Source: Acidobacteriota bacterium
GTDB taxonomy: Bacteria; Acidobacteriota; Thermoanaerobaculia; Multivoradales; J023
DNA length: 64,000 nt
Direction: 5' to 3'
NCBI GenBank assembly: GCA_029263395.1
Contig: JAJCXO010000112.1
Location: 50,993 to 114,992, forward strand
The translations under genes were made by a program, and so were the position numbers. This document shows, in pieces, positions 9,148-18,312 of this stretch (the stretch's first letter is position 1; the number at the start of each line of letters is the position of its first letter). A model generated the notes under the pieces. It made no database searches, was not told where the DNA came from, and worked only from the letters and a program-made list of their open reading frames with translations.

Positions 9148-12100
9148 TCAGAGGAGCTCGACCGCGCCAACTCCATCGGCCTCGTTACCCATAGCGAGGC
9201 CAAGCTCGAACCAAGCGCGCAGGATATCGATCTGTGCCAAGTCGCTCTCAGTCCGCTGGCGCCTGAGAGCTGCTTGCGCATCGAGGAGGTCGTTGGTGGT
9301 TGCACGACCGAATCGATTGCGCTCGCGTTCGACGCGCAACGTTTCCGACGCCAACTCGACACCACGACGCCGCACGCGTGCGGTTGCGTTGGCAGACTCG
9401 AGTCGGGACAAGGCGCCCCGGACCTCTAACTCAATCATCTGGCGAAGCTCTGCCAGGTCCGCAGCGAGAGCCTCCTTTTCAGCCTCGAGAGCGGCGATAC
9501 GAGGCGCACGGGTACCGGCGGCAAAAGGGCTCCAGCGGACGCCAACGCCGCCTTCGAATAACTCCTCGGGGCGGAACGGATCGCTATCCGATGTCACCCA
9601 ACTGGCTCGCGCCGAGAGTTTGGGGAGTCGTTCGGCACGCACCGCCCCAGCCCTCAACTCGAGCGACCGAACACGAGCGGTCAACGCAGCAATATCGGGC
9701 CGGCTGACTAGGGCCCGCTCGATCAACACACTCGCAGCCGACGACCCAGAGCTCTCGACATACGCCGCGATGGTCTTGGATTCCAAGCTGCTGAGATCTT
9801 GAGTATCACCCTGTCTGGGTTCGACGGGACCTTCATAGCCAACGGTTCGGCCGAGATCGTAGAGTGCGACATTTCGCCGGTTCTGCAACACATGTTGATC
9901 GAGCATCGCCGACTCGAGATCCAAACGTACCTTGAGAGACTCAGCTTCAAGAGTTTTGCCGGCTTCGACCCGTTCTTCGACTTCTACCAGACTAGCTTCG
10001 AGGCTGGCGATGAAAGCATTTGTGGATCGTAGGTTGGCGTCGAGTGCAAGGACCTGCAGAAAACTGTAAGCAGCCTCGATAGCGAGTTGCTGTCTGATCC
10101 GCAGCGCTTGCTGTGCAGCCGCGGCGGCATCCGAGCGAGCGGCCTTGGAACGGTAGAACAACTGTGCAGGATCGAGCAGTGGCTGAACAACCTCGAGTGT
10201 GGTCGCGGTCGAAGTCCGATCACCTAGGACAAGGTCACCCAACGGGGTAGAAAACGCATAATCGCGGTCACGGCGAGCGATATCGAGCGCCACACCTATG
10301 GTCGGCAAGATCGCGACTCGACGCTCCGCCCAGGCGCCTTGCGTGGCAGCTTCGGTACGACGTTCCGCTGCCGTCAACCTCGGTCGTTTCACTGCGCGGG
10401 CGACCGCTTCATCGAGTGTCAAAAGGAGTGGCTCGGCAGTCGGCAATGGCCGTTCCGCCACAGCACCAATCAAGGGATTGTCGACCGGTCGAGCCTCACT
10501 TGGTGGGGCCATGAAGCAGGCCACAACAACCGCTGCAGCGCCTGCGGTTGCCTTACGGCTACCAAACACACCCCAAAAGGGACCGACACGAGGTGTGAAG
10601 AGCACCTTGTAGAGGGCCGGAATCACCAGCAGTGTCAACGAGGTCGAAGCGATCAGCCCAGAAATCATGGCCCAGGCTAGGGGTGGCCAGAGGGTCGTTC
10701 CGGAAAACGCCAACGGCAGCAACCCGGCGACAGTGGTGACCATCGTCAAGACGATCGGCCGGGTACGCCGAGCAACGGCTTCGATCAGGGCCTCCTCCAA
10801 CGTTAAGCCCTCAGCACGCAACGACTCGATCACATCGAGCAGTACGATGGCATTGTTGACGACGATGCCGACCAACGAAACGACGCCTAACATCGACATG
10901 AAACCGAACGCCTGACCGCTCAGCAGCAAACCCGGAACAACCCCGGTGGCAGCCAAGGGCACGGTCACCAAGACGATACCCACCCGTCGGAAAGAGTTGA
11001 ATTCAGCCAGCAGGAAAAACAGCAGCAGCAGCAGCCCTAAGGGCATCGCTCCGAAGATGGCTGCGTTGGCTGAGCCAGATTCCTCGCGCTCGCCGCCAAG
11101 CTCCAAGCGAACCCCAGGAGGCAAGTCGAGCTTGGCGAGCCGCGGTTCGAGTTCGGCGAGTACTTGATTCGACGTCACTCCCTCCGCCAACTGAGACATG
11201 ACCTTGACCGACCGGCTGCGTTCGAAATGAGAAATCGCAGCCGGTCGCCACTCGACCCGCAACCTCGCCAGTTGCGACAAAGGCACCGGTTGGCCGCCGG
11301 GCGCTGTCATATCGATAGTTGCTAGATCTGCAACCGGAAACTCTTGGCCCGCCGAAGAACGCACCACGATTGGTATCGGATCTTCGCCGACGCGATACTG
11401 TCCAATCTCAGCTCCCAAAGTGCGCCCTCGCAGTGCGGTCGCAACGTCCGAGCGCTCAAATCCGAGGCGACTAGCTGCTGCATCGTCAATATCGAACACC
11501 ACCGTTGGGACCCCGAGCCCAAGGTCGTGTCGGGTATCACGGGTGGCAGGAATCTGCCTCAACTGGGCGAGCACATCGTTAGCCGCCGTCTCCAGGTCTT
11601 CGAGATCTGCACCCATGACGCGAACTTCGATCGGCGCCTCGATCGGTGGTCCCTGCTCTAGCCGCCGTGCTACGACTTCAGCTTCGGGCAACTCGCTTCG
11701 TGCGTAACGACGCACCCACACAATCAACCGTTCGACCGCTGCCAAGCTGGAAACCTCAGCGAGCAACTGAGCTCGATGTGGACTGTTGGGTTGGCTGAGT
11801 AGGTTGTAGTAGAACTTGGGCGCCGCCCGACCGACGAAAGACGCCACCGACTCGACCTCGGGATGGGCCGACAGGGCGGCTTCGAAGCGTCGCGTCACGG
11901 CATCGGTCTCTTCCAGGTGGGTGCCCTCGGGCATCTCGAGGCTAGCGATAACCAGCGTCCGGTCTGCGGCTGGAAAGAACTGTTGGTCGAGCCGACCAGC
12001 GGCCACGAGTGTCAACAGCAGCAATACTGCAGCTCCGGTCAGCACCCAGCGCGGTCGACGCACCGCTATCGACGACACAAAGTTCGCGACCCGAAGGGTG

Positions 12101-13593
12101 AATCCAGTCTCGGAGGTCCGCATTGCGCCAGGGCGCAGCAGGAACTCCGCCAGCACCGGCGTCACTAGCACAGCAAACAGATAGCTCGCTGACAGCGTGA
12201 GCATGATCAGGATCGGGATCGAGCGGGTGAAGTCCGCGGTCCCTCCCTTGGACACCAACATCGGTACAAACGCCGCCAGGGTCGTGCCGGTGGCTGTGCC
12301 GAGAGGCAACGCTAGTTCACGCACCGACTCGATCGCCGCCTGTCGAATCTTCAGACCTCGATCCAAGCGCCATTGGATGTTCTCTGAGACGACGATGGCA
12401 TTGTCGACCAACATACCGAGGGCGATGACCAGTGCCGCGATGGAGATCTGATGCAGAATTCCACCCGTCGCAGCAAAGATGGCGATCGCCCCAAACGTCA
12501 CGAGCGGCACCACTACCGCAACCAACAACCCAAGCCTTGGGCCCATGGCATAAAACAGTACGCCCGCGACGATCAGAATGCCGAGCCTCAACGACCACGT
12601 CAGATCCTTCAGACGGCTTTCGACCTGATCGGGCTGAAACACAACCTCTTCGATCCGTAGCGGCTCGAGCAGCGGCTGCATTTCGGCCACTCGCTCACGC
12701 ACTTGACGACCATATTCGATGCGGTCCAGGTTATCCTTGGGGATCACACCCAGGCCCACTGCTGGTTCGCCCTTCCAATACATGCGCTCGGCAGCGGGCT
12801 CGGCCGGCCCCTGCCGCACTCGCGCCAACTCCCGTAGCTCGACAGTATTGCCGGAGGGTAGCAGCACAGACGTTGATCGGATTTCTTCCAGCGACGCGAA
12901 GTCCGTGTGGGGACGCAGGTTGGCACTTTTGGCACCGAGATGGATCAGCCCTCCGGGCTGAATCGAACTGCGCTTGGCCAGGGTGCTCCCGAGCACCTGC
13001 GGATCGACCCCGAGCCGGCGGGCAACCGCATCGTCGTATTCGATCGTAATCTGCTCCCCGGGATCAGCCACAATCTTGACTTGCTTGACGGAATCGAGAG
13101 TCAGTAACTCACGCTTCATCCGCTCAGCACCGCGTGCGAGAACCAAAGGATCAACCGATCCGATCACCGCCAAAACCACCGCCTCCTGTGAGACGAGGTC
13201 ATCATCGACCCGCGGTTCGCCTACGCCGTCCGGGAACTCTGTTCGGGCTTGTGCCACAGCGTCTCTAACCTCGTCCCATGCCGCCTCGGTATCGTAGATC
13301 TGATCGAGCAATTCCACCCTGATTACCGCAACGCCGGCACGAGCGGTGGATGCGACGTCCGCAACTTCCTCGACTTCTGCTAGGGCCTCCTCCAGCGGCT
13401 CGACTACCAACCGCTCGACCGTCTCCGCATCAGCACCTGGGAAGACCGTCAACACCAAGCCATTGCGACGTGGGAACTTAGGATCTTCCTCCCGCGGCAT
13501 CGTCAACCAGGAGAACACTCCGGCCAACGCCAATAACAACGCGGTAGCGACGACGAGTCGGCGGCGCTCCAGAATTGCAGGCAGCACGTTCAT
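9148..13593 (-). CDS. RND efflux permease fused to TolC-type outer-membrane factor
   Basis: One uninterrupted 1481-residue frame. Residues ~1-1008 are a complete RND permease: N-terminal transmembrane helix, FPGADAETVERLVVEPLEEAL porter repeat, ALGMLVDNAIVVSENI in helix 4, second porter half, and MLGVVSLVGIVVNNAIVLLD. Residues ~1015-1035 (ATAGAAAVVVACFM, then SEA) look like an internal signal peptide. Residues ~1045-1481 are an outer-membrane factor with two duplicated coiled-coil halves (TLDEAVARAV, LVSRPDIAALTARV, NDLLDAQAALRR). Helix 4 carries Asp-Asn where many multidrug pumps have Asp-Asp. The ATG overlaps the stop of the adaptor gene (ATGA). It probably exports drugs or lipophilic compounds driven by protons. 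Confidence 0.9.
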   Translation of the reverse strand: MNVLPAILERRRLVVATALLLALAGVFSWLTMPREEDPKFPRRNGLVLTVFPGADAETVERLVVEPLEEALAEVEEVADVASTARAGVAVIRVELLDQIYDTEAAWDEVRDAVAQARTEFPDGVGEPRVDDDLVSQEAVVLAVIGSVDPLVLARGAERMKRELLTLDSVKQVKIVADPGEQITIEYDDAVARRLGVDPQVLGSTLAKRSSIQPGGLIHLGAKSANLRPHTDFASLEEIRSTSVLLPSGNTVELRELARVRQGPAEPAAERMYWKGEPAVGLGVIPKDNLDRIEYGRQVRERVAEMQPLLEPLRIEEVVFQPDQVESRLKDLTWSLRLGILIVAGVLFYAMGPRLGLLVAVVVPLVTFGAIAIFAATGGILHQISIAALVIALGMLVDNAIVVSENIQWRLDRGLKIRQAAIESVRELALPLGTATGTTLAAFVPMLVSKGGTADFTRSIPILIMLTLSASYLFAVLVTPVLAEFLLRPGAMRTSETGFTLRVANFVSSIAVRRPRWVLTGAAVLLLLTLVAAGRLDQQFFPAADRTLVIASLEMPEGTHLEETDAVTRRFEAALSAHPEVESVASFVGRAAPKFYYNLLSQPNSPHRAQLLAEVSSLAAVERLIVWVRRYARSELPEAEVVARRLEQGPPIEAPIEVRVMGADLEDLETAANDVLAQLRQIPATRDTRHDLGLGVPTVVFDIDDAAASRLGFERSDVATALRGRTLGAEIGQYRVGEDPIPIVVRSSAGQEFPVADLATIDMTAPGGQPVPLSQLARLRVEWRPAAISHFERSRSVKVMSQLAEGVTSNQVLAELEPRLAKLDLPPGVRLELGGEREESGSANAAIFGAMPLGLLLLLFFLLAEFNSFRRVGIVLVTVPLAATGVVPGLLLSGQAFGFMSMLGVVSLVGIVVNNAIVLLDVIESLRAEGLTLEEALIEAVARRTRPIVLTMVTTVAGLLPLAFSGTTLWPPLAWAMISGLIASTSLTLLVIPALYKVLFTPRVGPFWGVFGSRKATAGAAAVVVACFMAPPSEARPVDNPLIGAVAERPLPTAEPLLLTLDEAVARAVKRPRLTAAERRTEAATQGAWAERRVAILPTIGVALDIARRDRDYAFSTPLGDLVLGDRTSTATTLEVVQPLLDPAQLFYRSKAARSDAAAAAQQALRIRQQLAIEAAYSFLQVLALDANLRSTNAFIASLEASLVEVEERVEAGKTLEAESLKVRLDLESAMLDQHVLQNRRNVALYDLGRTVGYEGPVEPRQGDTQDLSSLESKTIAAYVESSGSSAASVLIERALVSRPDIAALTARVRSLELRAGAVRAERLPKLSARASWVTSDSDPFRPEELFEGGVGVRWSPFAAGTRAPRIAALEAEKEALAADLAELRQMIELEVRGALSRLESANATARVRRRGVELASETLRVERERNRFGRATTNDLLDAQAALRRQRTESDLAQIDILRAWFELGLAMGNEADGVGAVELL

Positions 13594-14720
13594 GGCGTAA
13601 CCGTCTCCACTTCGACCCGTTCACCCTCGAGCAGCCCACGTTGCCCACCGACTACGACCCAATCTCCGACTTCGAGGTCGCCCCGTACGATGACTCGATC
13701 ACCGATCAACGAGGCTACATCCACCGCCAGTTTTTCCACCCGGGCCGTCACATTGGGCGCAGTACCTGGGATCGTGTCGGCGATCCGGAAGACCACCGGG
13801 TGCCGGCCACCGGGATTGACAACAGCCTCGACGGGCAACGTCAATGCGTGGTCGGTTTCCAACCTCAAAACCAGCTCCGCGGTTGCACCCACCAACATCT
13901 GATCGGCGGCCTCGATCCCGGCAACAATCGGAAACAGCCGACCTGCCCCTGCGGAGGTCCGACCGACCGACTTGATGACTCCAGCTATCGCACTTCGACC
14001 CAAGGCCGGCAAGATCACCTCGACTTCATCGCCGATCGCGATCCGAGGCACTACCGCTTCCGGAACTTCAACTTCCAACTCAACCTCGCCGGCTCCGGAC
14101 AACACCACCACCGGTGCTCCGACCCGCGCATACTCGCCGGGCTCGAACAGCACCTCTGTCACAGTCCCCGCAAAGGGTGCCGTCAGCCGAGTTGCGGCCA
14201 AACGGCGTTCAGCTTCTGACCATCGCGCACGAGCTGCTCCTTCGGCGGCCACCAAGGCTTCGACTGCAGCTGAGCTCTGTTCGAGCTCTTCATGGGTTGC
14301 GGCTTTGGCGGCGACCAACTGCCCTGCTCGAGCGTGATCGCGCTCACTTTGTGCACGCCGTGCCGCCAATTCAGCGGAAACACCGCGAGCCGACTCCAGC
14401 GCGTTCCCGAGCTCAGACGAATCTATCCGTGCCAACAGCTGGCCTGGCTCGACCTGATCTCCGATCTCTACTGGACGAGTCACGAGACGTCCGCCTGTGG
14501 TGAACGACAGACGGGCTCGACGCGTTGCTCGCGTCGTTCCCGAAAACCGCAGCTCACGGCTCTCCTTAGTGGCCTCCACACCACCAACTTTGACCCGCTT
14601 CAGTATTTCGGTGGACGGCTCGCTGGCAATGGCTGGCGAGCGTTCGGCGTCAGCCGAGAGATAAACGGCCGCGCCCAACATCAACACAACGATCCAGAGG
14701 CTTCGCGATCGCCTGATCAT
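13590..14720 (-). CDS. RND periplasmic adaptor (membrane fusion protein)
   Basis: A 376-residue HlyD/AcrA-type adaptor with an N-terminal signal anchor (MIRRSRSLWIVVLMLGAAVYL). It has a lipoyl half-motif (VEIGDQVEPGQLLARIDSSEL), a coiled-coil hairpin rich in Ala/Glu/Arg (~residues 95-160), the second lipoyl half (RLTAPFAGTVTEVLFEPGEYA) and a beta-barrel domain. GGAGAG precedes the ATG at 14720, so the 22 extra codons upstream are unlikely to be translated. Its TGA overlaps the pump's ATG by four bases, showing translational coupling. With the fused pump this gives a full tripartite system in two polypeptides. Confidence 0.88.
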   Translation of the reverse strand: MIRRSRSLWIVVLMLGAAVYLSADAERSPAIASEPSTEILKRVKVGGVEATKESRELRFSGTTRATRRARLSFTTGGRLVTRPVEIGDQVEPGQLLARIDSSELGNALESARGVSAELAARRAQSERDHARAGQLVAAKAATHEELEQSSAAVEALVAAEGAARARWSEAERRLAATRLTAPFAGTVTEVLFEPGEYARVGAPVVVLSGAGEVELEVEVPEAVVPRIAIGDEVEVILPALGRSAIAGVIKSVGRTSAGAGRLFPIVAGIEAADQMLVGATAELVLRLETDHALTLPVEAVVNPGGRHPVVFRIADTIPGTAPNVTARVEKLAVDVASLIGDRVIVRGDLEVGDWVVVGGQRGLLEGERVEVETVTP

Positions 14721-14790
14721 GATTCTCTCCAAGTTCGCAACTAGCACTAGCAGGGTATTTAGGGATCCAGATTCGAACGCTGGCATCTAT

Positions 14791-14810
14791 TAACTGGCTG
14801 ACCGGTCAAC
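14791..14810. promoter_or_regulatory. Putative TetR operator upstream of the efflux genes
   Basis: TAACTGGCTGACCGGTCAAC lies 71 bases upstream of the adaptor start and contains the dyad GACCGGTC. Of its 20 bases 17 match the site at 15635-15654 upstream of tetR. The sequence type resembles operators of TetR-family efflux repressors. Confidence 0.6.
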
Positions 14811-14873
14811 TCGTGAGGTGTAAGTTACGTCTTCGACCTTGGCAAGGTTTCGGATAAGGCTTCGACGGAACCG

Positions 14874-15527
14874 TCAATCGGGTTGTTTGTCGCGGGGACG
14901 GACGCCGTCGAGGAAAATCTTCACCACGTCGTCGAGGTAACGTTCTTCCAGCGCGTCGACGTCGGCTTCGGGGCCCAACATCTGGCAAAGCAAGGGCTTC
15001 GACTGAAACCAGTGCATCGCCATGGCAAGGAATGACTTGATGATCGAGATCGGTTCGAGATCTGCCCGTAACTCTCCCTTGTCCTGGGCTTCTCGGACGC
15101 GCTCGATACCAAGCTCGAACAACTCGTCCTCCTGCGTCTTGCAGGCATCATCGCCCTCTTCCACAAACCGCCATGACATGAACCGCACTGCGTGAGGATC
15201 TTGTTGCAGAAAACGGAAGTAGCCCACCAATGAGTCCCGCAGCATCTCGGCCGTGCCTTGTGAGGACGCCAACATTGTTCGCTGCGCTTCGTAGTACTGA
15301 CCGAAGTGGCGCCGCTTCACCTCGTCCCAAAGATCATCTTTAGAACCGAAATGATGGTGGATCAGACTCTTGGTCACACCAGCTTGGCGTGCGATGCGAC
15401 TGGTCGGCGTATCGGCTGGGCCAAGTTTGAGGAATAATTCCTCCGCAGCCTCGAGAATCGCTGCACGAGTAGCCTCGGGATCACGACGACGACGAACGTC
15501 TGGAGAAGTGGCTGGGTTGGTGGTCAT
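14874..15527 (-). CDS. TetR family transcriptional repressor
   Basis: A 217-residue regulator. The N-terminal helix-turn-helix is typical: RAAILEAAEELFLKLG, TPTSRIARQAGVTKSLIHHHF, GSKDDLWDEV. The C-terminal ligand-binding domain is all helical. It lies directly upstream of, and on the same strand as, the adaptor and pump genes. Similar dyad sites lie before itself and before the adaptor, so it most likely represses both units and is released by a pump substrate. Confidence 0.9.
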   Translation of the reverse strand: MTTNPATSPDVRRRRDPEATRAAILEAAEELFLKLGPADTPTSRIARQAGVTKSLIHHHFGSKDDLWDEVKRRHFGQYYEAQRTMLASSQGTAEMLRDSLVGYFRFLQQDPHAVRFMSWRFVEEGDDACKTQEDELFELGIERVREAQDKGELRADLEPISIIKSFLAMAMHWFQSKPLLCQMLGPEADVDALEERYLDDVVKIFLDGVRPRDKQPD

Positions 15528-15634
15528 CGAGGATCTTTCGCCAATGCACTCAAGTTACAAACCGTCTAATCGCAAGCCGACTAGTCCCAGACCGTCCGAT
15601 CGCTGGTTCGTCGATTATCGTTTGCGAAGAACCC

Positions 15635-15654
15635 TAACTGGCCGGCCGGTCAAT
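15635..15654. promoter_or_regulatory. Putative TetR operator upstream of tetR
   Basis: TAACTGGCCGGCCGGTCAAT is centred on GGCCGGCC and nearly identical to the site at 14791-14810. It lies about 108 bases upstream of tetR, in the divergent region shared with the STAND ATPase gene at 15781. Confidence 0.6.
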
Positions 15655-15780
15655 AGCGTATCCAGCATCATCTGCCTCGTCAAGTAGTCGATGCACCTTG
15701 CCGATCTTCCAGGGTAAGTTACACTGGGCGGATTCAAACGCTCGGGTATCTAAATCTCCAGGTGGGTCTAGATTGAAATT

Positions 15781-18309
15781 ATGGCGATGGATGCGATGCC
15801 TCCGGCAGCAATAGAATTTCCGGAGGGCAGGAAGCAAGAGCTCGAAGTCTTGCTCGATCGCTGGCAGCTGACTCTCGACGATGTCGGGCAGGTTGTTTTG
15901 CTGAACGCGGAAGCTGGGCTCGGTAAAAGCCGCCTGGTCAAGATTTTGGCAACACGGACGGCCAACACGCCGCGTGCCTTCCTAACCTGTCGTTGCACCG
16001 AACACCAGCAACACACAGCGTTTGCTCCCTTGCGCGAGCTCCTGCGACGTCTCGAAGACGACAAGGCCGCAATCGAGCAAAAGAACCCGGGCGACCCGGC
16101 AGAAGAGCATCTGCGTGCAACGCTAACCGCACGGCTGAAAACTCTTCTGGCCCCCAGCAAGCCGCGACTCACATCGACTCTCAATCTCAATCCAGAGGGC
16201 CAAGCGAAGAAGACGCTCGAGGCCCTCGTCGGGCTATTCTTGGAAAGCGCCAAGCGTCACCCGTTGCTTCTCGTCGTCGAGGATCTCGAATGGATCGATC
16301 CGTCGACTCTCGAGCTGCTGTCGCTGCTCATTCATCGGCGTCCCCGGGTCAGCTTGATGGTCGTACTGACTTTCGGACCGACGTTCGATCCTCCGTGGGG
16401 TCCACGAGGCCACCTGAAGAGCCTAGAGCTTGGTCGCGTCTCGCGCCTAGAAAGCGAACGCCTACTCGATCACCTGACTCGTGATCGCCCCCTGAGCTCG
16501 GCACAGCGACATGAGATCATCGCTGCCGCCGACGGTGTACCACTCTACATCGAAGAGTTGGTGCATCTCGCCAATACCTTCGACTCGGCCCTCGAGACGG
16601 AGGATTCCCCTCGAGCCCTCGAACTCCCTCGCACCCTCGAACACTGGCTCGTGGCAAGGCTCGAACGGCTCGGCCCGGCTCGAGACGTCGCTCAGGTGGC
16701 TGCGGTTCTCGGGGAAGTGGTGAACTACGAGCTGTTGCGGGCGATCTCTACCCTTGACGAGTCAGACCTGAAGACCGCGTTGAGACGTCTGGAGGCAGCA
16801 GACATTCTCCTACCAAAGCCAGGTCCCCGTGCCGAGCTGGTTTTTAAGCATGTCTTGATTCGTGAAGCGATCCTCGCCAGCCAGCACACACAACAGCGTC
16901 GCAAAACGCACCGCCTGGCGGCAGACACTCTGAAAGACACGTTCCCCGAATGGGTGAGTCTTCAGCCCGAGCTACTCGCCTATCACTATGAAGCAGCCGA
17001 CATGGCGCTCGAAGCGGCCGTTGCTTGGTGTAGAGCTGCTGAACAGGCGGTCCGGCAAGCAGCAAACCTCGAAGCAGCCGCCAGAGCTCGCCAAGGCCTG
17101 CAACTGCTGAGCTCACTGGATGTCGACGAGAACCGGAACGCCCAGGAGATTGCCCTCCGTATCGCCCTCGGAGCCGCGATCGGCACCGCCAAGGGTTATG
17201 CAACACTCGAAGCACAAGCTTCCTACGACCGCGCGGTAGAACTCGCCTGGCAAACTCCCAGGTCTTCCGACCTGGCCCTGGCCATGCGAGAGCTAGTCAG
17301 CTATTACATCTCGAGGGGCCACATTCGAACCGCCCGCCAGATCGCCGAACGAGCCCTCTGGCACCTGGACGGCGCCGACCTCGCAAACGAAACAACAACT
17401 GCGCACCGTAATCTCGGATTCGCCCAAATGCTCGAAGGTGACCTCGAAGGTGCCCGGATCAGCCTCGAAACGAGCCTCGCCGTTCGCCCCGAGCCTGGCG
17501 CACCCGATGGCTCGACATCCCAATCGATCCCTCCGAATGTGATCATCGCCCGAGCTGAGGCACTCAGTCACCTGGCGCTCACCCAGTGGTTTCTCGGCTA
17601 CCCCGACCAAGCACTCGAACACTGTGCCGATGCGCTAACGCTAGCTCGCCGCTCCAACGACCCTTTCTGTCGTGTCTTCGCGACCTATCGCGCCAGTAAT
17701 CTTCACGTACTCAGGCGAGAACCGACTGCAACCCGGGAGCTTGCCCACGAACTCGTCGAGCTGGCCAACCGCCATGGGTTTCTGTTCTTCATCGCGGCAG
17801 GTATGTTCCTCGAAGGGCAAGCCCTGACCGCCCAAGGACGCGCCGCAGAAGGCCTGCAGATGATGTCGGGTGGTCTCGACGGCGTATGGGCCTCTGGCAT
17901 GGAGGTCGGGCGACCGCGTAACCTTGCTCTGCTAGCCGAAGCTTGCGGTCGATCAGAACTCATCGAACAAGGATTGTCATTGATCAAAGAGGGACTGGCG
18001 GCTGCCGAGATTACTGGTGAGGGTCATTACGAACCAGAACTCCATCGTATCCGAGGCGAGCTTCTTTACTTTGCAGAAGAACCCTACGAAGAGGTCGAAG
18101 AAAGCCTGCTTAGAGCCCGTGATTTGGCACGCAAGCAAGGGGCTCGATCCCTCGAGCTGCGGGCATCCATCAGTTTGAGTCGGCTATGGCAAGCGAGCAA
18201 CAGAGCACACGCAGTAGAGTCTCTGACTGAGATCTACCAGAGTTTCAATGAAGGGTTGAAAACGGCAGATCTCGAAGAAGCGCACGAGCTACTCGATCAA
18301 CTCACCTGA
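15781..18309 (+). CDS. STAND-type ATPase with TPR-like C-terminus
   Basis: An 842-residue protein of the AAA_16/MalT-like signalling ATPase type. Walker A is NAEAGLGKSR (Lys ~49) and Walker B is LLLVVEDLEWID (~163-172). These are followed by the winged-helix-like region (LPRTLEHWLVARLERL) and a long helical, TPR-like C-terminal half (~400-842). Relatives usually carry an N-terminal kinase, adenylate cyclase or SARP domain, or a C-terminal LuxR domain; none is present here, so the effector must be another protein. The N-terminus begins only ~20 residues before the ATPase domain. It diverges from tetR. Ligand and partner are unknown. Confidence 0.8.
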   Translation: MAMDAMPPAAIEFPEGRKQELEVLLDRWQLTLDDVGQVVLLNAEAGLGKSRLVKILATRTANTPRAFLTCRCTEHQQHTAFAPLRELLRRLEDDKAAIEQKNPGDPAEEHLRATLTARLKTLLAPSKPRLTSTLNLNPEGQAKKTLEALVGLFLESAKRHPLLLVVEDLEWIDPSTLELLSLLIHRRPRVSLMVVLTFGPTFDPPWGPRGHLKSLELGRVSRLESERLLDHLTRDRPLSSAQRHEIIAAADGVPLYIEELVHLANTFDSALETEDSPRALELPRTLEHWLVARLERLGPARDVAQVAAVLGEVVNYELLRAISTLDESDLKTALRRLEAADILLPKPGPRAELVFKHVLIREAILASQHTQQRRKTHRLAADTLKDTFPEWVSLQPELLAYHYEAADMALEAAVAWCRAAEQAVRQAANLEAAARARQGLQLLSSLDVDENRNAQEIALRIALGAAIGTAKGYATLEAQASYDRAVELAWQTPRSSDLALAMRELVSYYISRGHIRTARQIAERALWHLDGADLANETTTAHRNLGFAQMLEGDLEGARISLETSLAVRPEPGAPDGSTSQSIPPNVIIARAEALSHLALTQWFLGYPDQALEHCADALTLARRSNDPFCRVFATYRASNLHVLRREPTATRELAHELVELANRHGFLFFIAAGMFLEGQALTAQGRAAEGLQMMSGGLDGVWASGMEVGRPRNLALLAEACGRSELIEQGLSLIKEGLAAAEITGEGHYEPELHRIRGELLYFAEEPYEEVEESLLRARDLARKQGARSLELRASISLSRLWQASNRAHAVESLTEIYQSFNEGLKTADLEEAHELLDQLT

Positions 18310-18312
18310 CGA

